A stretch of 11,303 bases of DNA from Methanosphaera sp. rholeuAM74 (GCA_003266075.1 MUZZ01000280.1:1-11303), one strand, 5' to 3'; counted from the first letter of the stretch, positions 1-8,860 are shown. Numbers and translations: made by a program. Notes: generated from the letters alone by a model not told the origin.

Positions 1-3000
1 ATGTCCTTTGAAGACACATTCTACTTATATACAGGGATAATCCAGTATTTATACTTGAATGATGAATTACCAGACTATTACCTCGTGGAGGATTACAGGC
101 AAATAAAACACATAAACGTAAACAATTATGCCCAACTAAGGACGGCTATAAGCAATTTAAATTCACAGCATATAGCAGCTATAATAAATTTAAATGGTGA
201 CAACGTATATAACATAGATACACCGATACGCTTTGAAAATCAACTAATTTACAACATCACAATCAATGGAAATGAAAGAATACTTGATGGAGATAACCAA
301 TACTCATTAATGGTAATATATGGCAATGACTATAATGTCACCCTAAATAACCTAACAATCCGAAACAATTATAACTATGGATACGGTTCAATAAACAATA
401 GGGGAATCCTCCAAATATATAACAGCATATTCGAAAACAATATCGGCTACTTTTATTCAGGCATCATCATGAATCACGGGACATTATTCATTAAAAATAC
501 TGAAATAAAAAACAATTATGGCCACTTAATCAGTAATATAGCAAATTTTGGTAACACAACACTAATAAGAAATTCAATACACCATAACCATGGAAACATG
601 GGTGGCTTAATCTGGTCAAATGGAACACTCACCCTCGAAGAAAATTCCATCAAATTCAACAACGCTAATAATGGCGGTGCCATATTCAACAACAATAGCT
701 TATCAATAAACGGTGATTCAATATACAACAATACAGCAATTCACGGTGGAGCAATCGATAGTACGGGTAATCTCACAATATTAGATGCCAATTTGACAAG
801 CAATCACGCAAGTAGTTCAGGAGGAGCATTATATCTAAGTAACCCAACATATATTAAAAACACATTTATACACGATAACTGGGCACCACAGGGCGGAGCA
901 ATATTCAATACCAACAATTTAACACTGATAAAGAACTCCATACGCAACAACATGGCAACTGTTTCCACACCCGACACAATAACTATAGGTGGAGCAGTAT
1001 ACTCCACAGGAAACACAACCTTAACAGAAAACTCCGTCAAATTTAATTCAGCAGTAGTAGGAGCAGTAATATACACAACAGACAGTACATTATCATTAAA
1101 TGGTGATACAATATATAATAACACAGCAAATACTGGTGCTGCAATAAACAACCAAAATTCTACAATAACAAGCAATGCAACAATCTTTCATGACAATAAA
1201 GCCCGTTATGGTGGCGTCATAAACAATAATGGAAGTTACACAAGCAGTCATGATTACTACTACAATAACACAGCAGTAGTCCTGGGTGGAGTGATATTAA
1301 ACATGGACAACACACTCATAGAAAACTCTAATTTCACACAAAATACTGCCAAAACCAGGGTAAACCTCACAATCGATGACAACCTGACACAAGTCGACGG
1401 TGCATACGGTGGAGTAATCTACAATGAAGGCTACATTCAAATACAAGCCAGTAATTTCGAGTCTAACCAAGCACAAACAGAAATAATATCTAATCCCCAC
1501 AACACATACTTAAACATAGGACACGGTGGCGTAATATACAACGATGGAATATGCCAACTAAACAACAACGCATTCAACAACAACACAGCAGAAAAAACTG
1601 CCGGAGTAATATCAAACAAGAACACAATAACAGCTACCCATAATAACTTCACAAATAACAAAGCAACAATCACAGGTGGTGCAATAGTAAACGATTATAA
1701 CGCAAATTTAACAAACAACATCTTCGATAACAATACTGCAAACAACATGGCAGGAGCAGTATACAACATGGCAAACATAACATTAAACAACAATAACTTC
1801 ACAAGCAACCTAGCCGGAAGTGGATCAGCAATAACCACTACAAACGGAAAAACAAACATATCACACAACACTTTCAAAAATAACTATGCTCCTATAAGTG
1901 GAGGTGCAATACAAATAAACAATGAAATAGACACCATCATAGAATATAACAAATTCACCAATAATAACGCAGAAGTAGGAGCAACAATTTACGCAGACAC
2001 CTCAAAAATATTTTCAAACAACAATAACTACACATCTAACGGATATAACAACCCCATACGCATAATAACAACAATATATGGCCAGTATAATACAAGTAAC
2101 ATAACATTAATCGGTGGAGGAATATACCTAAACAAATCCATCCTAAAAAATGATGACGATTACTTCTATAATAACAAAGCAGAAATACATGGTGCAGGTA
2201 TCGCAGCCTTTAACTCACTAGTATCAACAAACAACACCAGATTCACAAATAACAATAACACAAACGGCATGGGTGGAGCAATATACTCCGACAACAGCAC
2301 AATATACATTGAATCCACAAAATTCACGAACAACAAAGCTTTATGTGGTGCTGCCATAACTCATGTTGGAGATACACATCTACTAGTAAACAACTCCAAC
2401 TTCACAAACAACAAAGCTTCAAAAACATACGCAGTATTATACTCAGTCAAATCAACAATAAACATAGAAAATTCAACATTCAACAACAACCCCTCAAACA
2501 ACACACCCCTCATAGGCATATACGAAAGTAAACTGACACGTATACAATCAAACCTATTCAAAAACAGTAATCCAAGCATACATATCAACAGCAGCAATCT
2601 ATTATTAAACAACAACCTCTTCACTCAGGGAGCTACTCACGTCTTAAAAACAGAAGCCATGGGATACTATAACATAGATAACAACTATTGGGGTACAAAC
2701 ACGCCCAACTTCTCACAAAAAACATACAACATAACACCAGAAACCATCATAACCCAACACAATGCCCACAACTACAGGATGTACCTTGCAATGCCAACAC
2801 ACACAAAAAACAACTCCACAACACAAATAAACTTAATAATAACCAATTCCTCCCATAAAATCATTACTCCCAATGGAACTGTAAGCATCCAGATAAACAA
2901 TAACGAATCAATCACTTTAAATCAACAAAACAACACCTTCACATACACATACAGTATACCAGCCCAGTATATCAACGTCGACACAATAACAATAACCTAC

Positions 3001-6000
3001 AACGACGACCTAACTAGCACTATAATCACGGCAAATAAACAATTGAATATAACAGATAACGCCTACTTCATAGTTGAATCACCAGAAACAGCCTATCCTA
3101 ACGAGCAAATACTCCTAAAAACAAAACTCATAAACTCCTTCAACAACCTAAGAAGTGACGGACAGATTACCGCTAAATTTGACAATACAAACATGGGAAC
3201 ATTCACTAAAGTAGGTGAAAAATATCAGTTAACCTACTCCATCCCATCCACAGCTCTTGGAATTCACACCATACAAGTAATATTCACAGATTCAGAAAAC
3301 AACATAATAACACAAAACCATACAATAAACATACTAAACAACAAAACAATCATCAATGTACCCGGAAATAATGTGATAGATGATGACGAAACAATAACAA
3401 TAACCTCCAGTTATGATTTAAGAGATTATACTTGGACAACACCCGTTCAAAGTCAGGGTGATAGTGGCAGTTGCTGGGCTTTTGCTACAACAGCTTCACT
3501 CGAATCAAGTATTCTGAAAACACAAGATAACACATATAATTTCTCAGAAAATAACTTGAAAAACATGGTAAGCAGTAATTCACAACTCAACACGGATTTA
3601 ACTGTAAACACTGGAAGTGATTTACTGCAAGCCGCCAGTTATTATAATAGTTGGACCGGCCCTGTTACAGAAGATAAAGATAAGTACTACGCATACAGTA
3701 GCCTATCACTACTTCAGGAAAAAGACTACAAAGTACAAAACATAGTTTTCATACCTAACAGACAAAACACCATGGATAATACTCAAATCAAGTCAGCAAT
3801 CATGAAGTATGGTGCAGTAACGACGACAACTTATCTGAACGACGACAATAATAATGGCTACAACGATGAGTTACACACACCTAATCACGCTGTTAGCATT
3901 ATCGGATGGGATGATAACTATGACAAAAACAACTTCGCAAACACACCACCAGGTGATGGTGCTTTCCTAGTCGAAGATAGTACTACTAACACACAATATT
4001 ATTACATCTCATACTATGATGTAAACTTTGCCGGATTATACTCTGCTACAGCAAACAATGGATTATATGTTAATAACATAGCATTTGACACAAGAGAAGA
4101 CAACAGGTATGATAACATCTATCAACAATCAGTACTTGCATATGATGGTTATGCAACATTAGATTCACAGGATTTATGGATTAACAACACATACACCATA
4201 ACAGCTAACCAAACTATCACAGCAATAGGAACATACTTCCTAAACCAATCACAATACCAGGCAGACATATACAAAAACAATCATAAAGTGTATACCCAAA
4301 CAGGAAACATAAATACGCTGGGCTACAGGACAATTCCACTAAACTATCACATACAATGCAACAAAAACGATGAAATTAACATAATTGTAAAGATAACATC
4401 CAATACCCAGAACACAACAGGTTACATCTTAGAACGAACACTATCCACATACTCTCAAGAAGGACTATCACAGATAAGCCAAAACGGAATAAATTGGACT
4501 GATCTATATTATTACCCACAATTCTATGACAGATACAGTCATTCAGCATCACTAAAACTGTATACAAACAATACCACAACACAAGAATACCGCCTTAACA
4601 TAACCTCAGAGATTTACCAAAACAACCCACTAAAAATCAGGATAACAGACGATAACGGTCTTAATCTGATTAACAAGGAGTTAAACATAACATTAGATGG
4701 AATTACACAAACATTTACAACAGACACACAATCAACAATAAGCATAAATACAGCTAACCTTGAGATTGGAAGCCATTGCATAGTTATAAACAGTTTCAAC
4801 GAGTTCAACATAGACACAACCATAACAGTATTAAACGACACCACAACATCATTAGAAAGTGATGAAATAAACATAGACGTACTAACAGACACATTATATC
4901 TTTCTGATACAAACAATATCCTCACACACACCTATTATGATGATTACGTCAACGTAAACGTAGGTAAAATAGTTCTTAAATTAAATGGAAAAACGCTTAA
5001 AGATGCACAAAACAATAAACTATACGCGAATGTCGTCAACGGAACAACAAACTCCCAATACTATATAAATGGAGTCACACAAGGAAATCATACACTAAAA
5101 ATAATATACAGTCACGGCAGTACACAAAAAACATTAAATAAGACTATACGAGTACTAAAACAAGACGTAATATTGGGGGTTAACCCAGTTGAAGCATTTA
5201 TAGGTGACACCTTATCAGTAACTGCTAATGTCACGTATTCCAATGGAACCACTATTACAAACAAGCCACTATCATTCAAAGTAAACGGAGTAACACTAGC
5301 TACACAAACAATTACAGATGGACAAGCAACATTAAATACAAATGTACCCGGTACGTGGAAGAAAGGAGAATACGAATTGGAATTAGTGGTAGGAGAAACA
5401 AGTACTTCTAACAGCATACGATACAAAACCATACTGACAATATATGACTCTAGAAACACGGGCAATGTCAACGATTATTCCACATACTACCCAGTATATG
5501 GAGAAACACAACACACCAACGGTCTTATAACCATAAATCCAACAGAAGTTGACATTTCAACAAGTATCAAGAAAGTTAAGATAAACATAACTACTGTGGA
5601 TAATTTAACAATGTATTATACAACAGATGGTACAATGCCAACATATAATAGTGGTAGCCTCACAGAAAATGCGGAGATCTACATAAGACTGCAGAGTACA
5701 TCCGGCAAAACAGTTAATCATGATTTACACTCAACAGCCCAGACATTCAAACCATACATATTCAAGTACTTCTATGTCTATAATGGGCTAGAAAGTGAAG
5801 TATTCTACCATCAAATAACAACAACACTACATACCATGGATAATGAATACCCTAGTTACTATGCACAGGTCAATATAATGCCAGATACTGATTATAGAAC
5901 TCCGGACATAGGGTACAACATCATAGAAACAAGCACAGTACAAAAAATAGTATTAACTGCAAACAAGCTGGGAACAATCAACTATCACATCAACAACAAT

Positions 6001-8838
6001 AACACACAAACTTACACACCACACACACTACTAACAGTACACAATGGAGACATACTACACACAACATTTACTGACACACTAACAACAACAGTATCAGAAG
6101 AAATAAGCATAGATTATCCTAGCTATACGCCCCTAGTTGTTGTAAAACCATTGTCTGATTTAGTTGATGGTCAACAAAACATAACATTCACAAGTGATGA
6201 TGAGGACATAACCATATACTATACTCGTGATGGATCAGATCCACACAACACAACTAACCTAAGAACAGCAGACTTAACTACTAAACTAACATTAAACAAT
6301 TTAACACAACTAAAATACTACGCAGAAGATGCCAACACACACATACAAAGCGAAGTCACATTATACCGGACACCTAAGAATGAAGTAATACAACCCACAA
6401 TAACAATCAAATCCGAGGATTCAATAGATAACACAGAACGCTTAATAATACAAACAGACAAAATATACAATATACACATAACAACTGATGGAACTGTACC
6501 AGATGAAAACAACATTGAATATGATTACCATGAAATAAGGATGCATAATAGTAACACGCTAAACATAGCACTAGTAGACCAAAACAAACACTACTATTAC
6601 TACCAATACCATAATGGAGAACTAACAAGATACACTCCAATAAATTACACCATAATACTACCAAACTATCATAACATAACACTACCAAACGTGAACAAAT
6701 ACAATGACCCCATGGATGACTACATACTCGAGGAAGGAGAAAACGGGACGATAATGTTACCATTCATACGATTAACCTCAATCAACATAAACAATAACAT
6801 ATACTATTTCACAGATTTCCCATTAAATGGTGTAAACGATTTAAACAATAACATATACCACATATCATCTGATGGTACAATCAAAACAACAACTACCCTA
6901 AATAAGCCACAAACTACAGGCATAACAATATACAAACAAGACAACACCACAGTTATCACATACAACGACAAAGTATACAACAGCATAAACCAATTTAATG
7001 TAGAATATACAACAAGACCCGACATCTCCGGCGAAGAAATAAAATTAATAGACAGCATTAACTTCAACATAGATGACTACAGCACAGCAATAATAGAAAC
7101 AAACACAGTACCATATGAGGAATTAAGCTATACAACAACATCCGACATAGGAATACGAAATCAACTCGCAAAACAAAACAACTACAACGGAAACATACTA
7201 ACAAGCACCTACGCCCAAATCTGCAACAACAACATACCAACAATAACATACACAAAAAACCACAACAACATACACTACAACACCAACGGAGAACCAGACT
7301 ACAACTACTTCATAAACAACCCCAACATCTACAAAACCATAGTAACAATAAACAACAAACAAAACACAAGAACATTCACACTATCACACCAAGACCAGGA
7401 AACAATACTGAAAAACAACACACTAACACAAACACAGAAAATACAACAACTACAAAACATGACACTAAAATACACGGGAACACTAGAAAGTTATGCAATA
7501 GTTAACAAAAAAATAACACAGACTGATATAAACATACTGTTAAATAATGTGGGTGGATATAATCTTTCAGCAAGGGATGCTTACTTTTTATCAGCATTAA
7601 AAATAGTGGAAATGTATGATTCCCACGCTGAATATAAAGCATACACGTACAACTTATCATGGAATAGAACATCCACTATCACAACATCGATATATGTTAA
7701 TGCTTCACACATAATAACACATACATTCACACCAGATATGGGAATGGAAGTTCAAGAAACAATATTTTCAACAGCATTCACATTTGAAACAACAATCTCC
7801 CTAAATTATTATGAAAGCAAAATGTTAAATATCATTAGAAACAGAACAGGAAACAGGACAATCCCATCAAACATAGAAACAATACTCAGCAAACTCAACA
7901 CAAACTCCATACAAGTTTACACAAACAATAACCACATCATCATAATGGATCCAGAAAACAACATAACCCTAATAATCGACACACTAACAGGAATAGTAAC
8001 AGACATAACAATAAGTGAAGACGGAAACTACCATGGAATAGAAACCATATGTCTAAACTGCGAATTTAATCCATCGGATAATTCTTCAACTATTATTAAC
8101 ATACTTTCATCTTTTGATGTGTATTATGACGATTCATTTAATCTGACTGTTGGGGGATATATAATAAATGCATTAGTTCAAAGTTATATTAATAGACCAC
8201 CATTTTTAGATTGTGTGTTCTCAGGTATGAAGATAAGCAAAACAGAGATATACTTGTTTATTATGGACACAATATTACATACATGGATAATACATAATAA
8301 TATGGTTGTATCAGATGAATTCAATAATGATGAAATGTTTTTTCTGAAAAATCAAAAAGAATATTACTTGTTAGATGCTTTTTATGAAAGTTCGTATATA
8401 TTTCTTAACACCATATATTCTCATCTAAACTTAGGTGGTAAATTATTCGGAACGGACGATGTTCATGATATTCATGTCAACTACGGACCCAAACTTAAAA
8501 CTACTCCAGTTATGCCTTCATTGTATGATGGTTATTATACAATAACTTTACCAAAACAACCTGCTGGTGAAGTTAATTCTACAAATGTTTTCTACAATAA
8601 TTATCCACCGTATGTTACTATTAAAATAAATACTAACGTTGTTGGATTTGGACAATATGATTATACTAGAGCATATTATATTGATCCAGTTAAAGGTGAA
8701 AAACGTAATCTTTCTGAATCTGAAGCTAAACAATATTTTAAAAATAGTTTTATTGAAGATAATAACCCATTTCAACATTTTTTACAGTCTCCGTTAGATG
8801 GTGTTGATTTACATGAATTCTATGAAGAATATCCTTGA
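1..8838 (+). CDS. Giant Asn/Thr-rich adhesin-like surface protein with beta-helix, papain-like C1 peptidase, Ig-like and chitobiase-C-like modules
   Basis: A single uninterrupted frame of 2945 codons ends in TGA at 8836-8838. Visible order: N-terminal beta-helix cap and repeats (residues about 30-900, Asn-rich, with GGAI/GGAV and FTNN/IYNN motifs), a closing NNYWGTNTP motif (894-902), two Ig-like domains (about 912-1115), a C1 peptidase domain (about 1136-1345; Q1152, C1158, H1296), a lectin-like domain (about 1350-1525), three Ig-like domains (about 1530-1816), chitobiase-C-like modules (about 1838-2218), and an unrecognised tail (2219-2945). Such Asn/Thr-rich adhesin-like proteins are typical of gut Methanobacteriales and are thought to mediate surface contact. 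N-x-S/T sequons are very frequent, which fits a glycosylated exported protein. Oddly, no signal peptide follows the first ATG and no C-terminal membrane anchor is visible. As that ATG is base 1 of the window, the real start may lie further upstream. The adhesion role is inferred from the family. Confidence 0.93.
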   Translation: MSFEDTFYLYTGIIQYLYLNDELPDYYLVEDYRQIKHINVNNYAQLRTAISNLNSQHIAAIINLNGDNVYNIDTPIRFENQLIYNITINGNERILDGDNQYSLMVIYGNDYNVTLNNLTIRNNYNYGYGSINNRGILQIYNSIFENNIGYFYSGIIMNHGTLFIKNTEIKNNYGHLISNIANFGNTTLIRNSIHHNHGNMGGLIWSNGTLTLEENSIKFNNANNGGAIFNNNSLSINGDSIYNNTAIHGGAIDSTGNLTILDANLTSNHASSSGGALYLSNPTYIKNTFIHDNWAPQGGAIFNTNNLTLIKNSIRNNMATVSTPDTITIGGAVYSTGNTTLTENSVKFNSAVVGAVIYTTDSTLSLNGDTIYNNTANTGAAINNQNSTITSNATIFHDNKARYGGVINNNGSYTSSHDYYYNNTAVVLGGVILNMDNTLIENSNFTQNTAKTRVNLTIDDNLTQVDGAYGGVIYNEGYIQIQASNFESNQAQTEIISNPHNTYLNIGHGGVIYNDGICQLNNNAFNNNTAEKTAGVISNKNTITATHNNFTNNKATITGGAIVNDYNANLTNNIFDNNTANNMAGAVYNMANITLNNNNFTSNLAGSGSAITTTNGKTNISHNTFKNNYAPISGGAIQINNEIDTIIEYNKFTNNNAEVGATIYADTSKIFSNNNNYTSNGYNNPIRIITTIYGQYNTSNITLIGGGIYLNKSILKNDDDYFYNNKAEIHGAGIAAFNSLVSTNNTRFTNNNNTNGMGGAIYSDNSTIYIESTKFTNNKALCGAAITHVGDTHLLVNNSNFTNNKASKTYAVLYSVKSTINIENSTFNNNPSNNTPLIGIYESKLTRIQSNLFKNSNPSIHINSSNLLLNNNLFTQGATHVLKTEAMGYYNIDNNYWGTNTPNFSQKTYNITPETIITQHNAHNYRMYLAMPTHTKNNSTTQINLIITNSSHKIITPNGTVSIQINNNESITLNQQNNTFTYTYSIPAQYINVDTITITYNDDLTSTIITANKQLNITDNAYFIVESPETAYPNEQILLKTKLINSFNNLRSDGQITAKFDNTNMGTFTKVGEKYQLTYSIPSTALGIHTIQVIFTDSENNIITQNHTINILNNKTIINVPGNNVIDDDETITITSSYDLRDYTWTTPVQSQGDSGSCWAFATTASLESSILKTQDNTYNFSENNLKNMVSSNSQLNTDLTVNTGSDLLQAASYYNSWTGPVTEDKDKYYAYSSLSLLQEKDYKVQNIVFIPNRQNTMDNTQIKSAIMKYGAVTTTTYLNDDNNNGYNDELHTPNHAVSIIGWDDNYDKNNFANTPPGDGAFLVEDSTTNTQYYYISYYDVNFAGLYSATANNGLYVNNIAFDTREDNRYDNIYQQSVLAYDGYATLDSQDLWINNTYTITANQTITAIGTYFLNQSQYQADIYKNNHKVYTQTGNINTLGYRTIPLNYHIQCNKNDEINIIVKITSNTQNTTGYILERTLSTYSQEGLSQISQNGINWTDLYYYPQFYDRYSHSASLKLYTNNTTTQEYRLNITSEIYQNNPLKIRITDDNGLNLINKELNITLDGITQTFTTDTQSTISINTANLEIGSHCIVINSFNEFNIDTTITVLNDTTTSLESDEINIDVLTDTLYLSDTNNILTHTYYDDYVNVNVGKIVLKLNGKTLKDAQNNKLYANVVNGTTNSQYYINGVTQGNHTLKIIYSHGSTQKTLNKTIRVLKQDVILGVNPVEAFIGDTLSVTANVTYSNGTTITNKPLSFKVNGVTLATQTITDGQATLNTNVPGTWKKGEYELELVVGETSTSNSIRYKTILTIYDSRNTGNVNDYSTYYPVYGETQHTNGLITINPTEVDISTSIKKVKINITTVDNLTMYYTTDGTMPTYNSGSLTENAEIYIRLQSTSGKTVNHDLHSTAQTFKPYIFKYFYVYNGLESEVFYHQITTTLHTMDNEYPSYYAQVNIMPDTDYRTPDIGYNIIETSTVQKIVLTANKLGTINYHINNNNTQTYTPHTLLTVHNGDILHTTFTDTLTTTVSEEISIDYPSYTPLVVVKPLSDLVDGQQNITFTSDDEDITIYYTRDGSDPHNTTNLRTADLTTKLTLNNLTQLKYYAEDANTHIQSEVTLYRTPKNEVIQPTITIKSEDSIDNTERLIIQTDKIYNIHITTDGTVPDENNIEYDYHEIRMHNSNTLNIALVDQNKHYYYYQYHNGELTRYTPINYTIILPNYHNITLPNVNKYNDPMDDYILEEGENGTIMLPFIRLTSININNNIYYFTDFPLNGVNDLNNNIYHISSDGTIKTTTTLNKPQTTGITIYKQDNTTVITYNDKVYNSINQFNVEYTTRPDISGEEIKLIDSINFNIDDYSTAIIETNTVPYEELSYTTTSDIGIRNQLAKQNNYNGNILTSTYAQICNNNIPTITYTKNHNNIHYNTNGEPDYNYFINNPNIYKTIVTINNKQNTRTFTLSHQDQETILKNNTLTQTQKIQQLQNMTLKYTGTLESYAIVNKKITQTDINILLNNVGGYNLSARDAYFLSALKIVEMYDSHAEYKAYTYNLSWNRTSTITTSIYVNASHIITHTFTPDMGMEVQETIFSTAFTFETTISLNYYESKMLNIIRNRTGNRTIPSNIETILSKLNTNSIQVYTNNNHIIIMDPENNITLIIDTLTGIVTDITISEDGNYHGIETICLNCEFNPSDNSSTIINILSSFDVYYDDSFNLTVGGYIINALVQSYINRPPFLDCVFSGMKISKTEIYLFIMDTILHTWIIHNNMVVSDEFNNDEMFFLKNQKEYYLLDAFYESSYIFLNTIYSHLNLGGKLFGTDDVHDIHVNYGPKLKTTPVMPSLYDGYYTITLPKQPAGEVNSTNVFYNNYPPYVTIKINTNVVGFGQYDYTRAYYIDPVKGEKRNLSESEAKQYFKNSFIEDNNPFQHFLQSPLDGVDLHEFYEEYP
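235..2709 (+). repeat. Parallel beta-helix repeats (chlamydial Pmp-like GGA(I/V)/FxxN type)
   Basis: Residues about 79-903 of the giant protein are built from roughly twenty rungs of about 20-27 residues. Each rung tends to carry a G-G-A-(I/V/L) or degenerate G-A-(V/A/T)-I turn and an F-x-x-N or I-Y-N-N turn, for example GGAIFNNN, GGAVYSTG, GGVIYNEG and FTNNKA. This is the pattern of polymorphic outer membrane protein repeats, which fold as a right-handed beta-helix. The block ends with N-N-Y-W-G-T-N-T-P at residues 894-902, a common closing motif of beta-helix regions in methanogen adhesin-like proteins. At DNA level the repeats are AAC/ACA/ATA rich and too diverged to be simple tandem repeats. 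Confidence 0.85.
625..1146 (+). repeat. Higher-order internal duplication of about 130 residues inside the beta-helix
   Basis: Residues 210-252 (containing L-E-E-N-S-I-K-F-N-N and S-I-N-G-D-S-I-Y-N-N-T-A) and residues 340-382 (containing L-T-E-N-S-V-K-F-N-S and S-L-N-G-D-T-I-Y-N-N-T-A) match far better than unrelated rungs do. The offset is 129-130 residues, with a one-residue indel between the two halves. This is about 388 bases, so a block of around five rungs appears to have been duplicated in tandem and then diverged. The repeat is seen directly; the mechanism is inferred. Confidence 0.6.
2734..3345 (+). other. Domain: two Ig-like beta-sandwich modules between beta-helix and peptidase
   Basis: Residues about 912-1115 hold two consecutive segments of about 100 residues. 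Each has a late F/Y-x-x-x-Y-S-I-P turn (T-Y-T-Y-S-I-P-A and Q-L-T-Y-S-I-P-S) followed by a strand of the form (V)-x-T-I-x-(I/V)-x-(Y/F). This pattern of bacterial Ig-like repeats is common as stalk modules in archaeal adhesin-like proteins. They probably act as spacers that place the beta-helix away from the cell. The assignment rests on pattern and context only. Confidence 0.6.
3406..4035 (+). other. Domain: papain-like (C1) cysteine peptidase with altered active-site surroundings
   Basis: Residues about 1136-1345. The motif P-V-Q-S-Q-G-D-S-G-S-C-W-A-F-A gives the oxyanion-hole Gln (Q1152) and the nucleophile Cys (C1158), six residues apart as in papain. N-H-A-V-S-I-I-G-W-D-D gives the catalytic His (H1296). 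The family's third element, usually K-N-S-W-G before a Y-F-Y-(I/V)-S-Y-Y-D strand, reads V-E-D-S-T-T-N-T-Q before Y-Y-Y-I-S-Y-Y-D. The catalytic Asn is therefore replaced by Asp (D1326), and the Trp and following loop are missing. The Cys three before the nucleophile, a disulfide partner in papain, is Ser (S1155). The domain could be a working peptidase with shifted properties, or a weakened one kept for binding or self-processing. Membership of C1 is clear; activity is open. Confidence 0.88.
4048..4575 (+). other. Domain: lectin-like module following the C1 peptidase
   Basis: Residues about 1350-1525 start with N-I-A-F-D-T-R-E-D-N-R-Y-D-N-I-Y-Q-Q and continue through A-I-G-T-Y-F-L-N to G-Y-R-T-I-P-L-N and a final S-A-S-L-K-L-Y. 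This arrangement, a predicted beta-sandwich directly after a C1 peptidase, matches the lectin-like domain that accompanies such peptidases in Methanobrevibacter and Clostridia surface proteins. It probably binds a glycan or peptide substrate. The family call is from memory of the arrangement, not a search. Confidence 0.6.
4588..5448 (+). other. Domain: three Ig-like stalk modules
   Basis: Residues about 1530-1613, 1622-1720 and 1721-1816 are three beta-rich segments. Recurring features are a strand such as L-S-F-K-V-N-G-V-T-L or L-N-I-T-L-D-G-I-T-Q, then a G-x-H-x-(I/L)-x-(I/V)-x-(Y/N) or K-G-E-Y-E-L-E-L-V-V strand near the end. The third resembles Big_1/invasin-type modules most closely (D-T-L-S-V-T-A-N-V-T-Y-S-N-G-T-T). 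They look like spacers between the peptidase part and the chitobiase-like part. Confidence 0.55.
5512..6654 (+). repeat. Chitobiase C-terminal-like beta modules (YTTDGTxP repeats)
   Basis: Residues about 1838-2218. Three segments carry the hallmark of the chitobiase/beta-hexosaminidase C-terminal domain, (Y/I)-(T)-(T/R)-D-G-(T/S)-x-P: YTTDGTMPT at 1873-1881, YTRDGSDP at 2074-2081 and ITTDGTVP at 2160-2167. Each follows a strand of I-T-(I/F) type and precedes one like L-K-Y-Y-A-E-D. A fourth, degenerate copy lies around 1935-2035, where I-N-Y-H-I-N-N-N-N replaces the DGT motif. These modules are found in many surface and carbohydrate-active proteins as structural or sugar-binding parts. Here they have no attached hydrolase. 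Confidence 0.72.
6655..8835 (+). other. Unrecognised C-terminal region of the giant protein (residues 2219-2945)
   Basis: I recognise no known domain here. Residues 2219-2500 are very Asn/Thr-rich, with the extreme AAC/ACA stretch at about 7130-7460. A better-ordered stretch with likely helices follows (residues about 2495-2560, including L-N-N-V-G-G-Y-N-L-S-A-R-D-A-Y-F-L-S-A-L-K). A C-L-N-C motif sits at 2684-2687. The last 260 residues contain aromatic-rich segments such as G-Q-Y-D-Y-T-R-A-Y-Y-I-D-P (2884-2896). No membrane helix or cell-wall anchor is seen at the C-terminus. The region may be a lineage-specific wall-binding or effector part. Confidence 0.5.
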
Positions 8839-8860
8839 TAAACCATACTATGCATAATAT

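Noticed and set aside
2343..2531. Plus-strand 62-codon frame inside the beta-helix region
   Set aside because: A frame-shifted reading of AAC/ACA repeats, giving low-complexity Gln/His/Lys, fully inside the real gene.
516..7255. Many minus-strand open frames of 60-123 codons across the giant gene
   Set aside because: They are shadows of the AC-rich, repeat-rich coding strand: hydrophobic Val/Leu-rich translations without ribosome-binding sites or recognisable families.
8548..8778. 76-codon minus-strand frame at the end of the giant gene
   Set aside because: Antisense of the T-ended part of the giant ORF; Ile/Phe/Asn-rich low complexity and no start signals.
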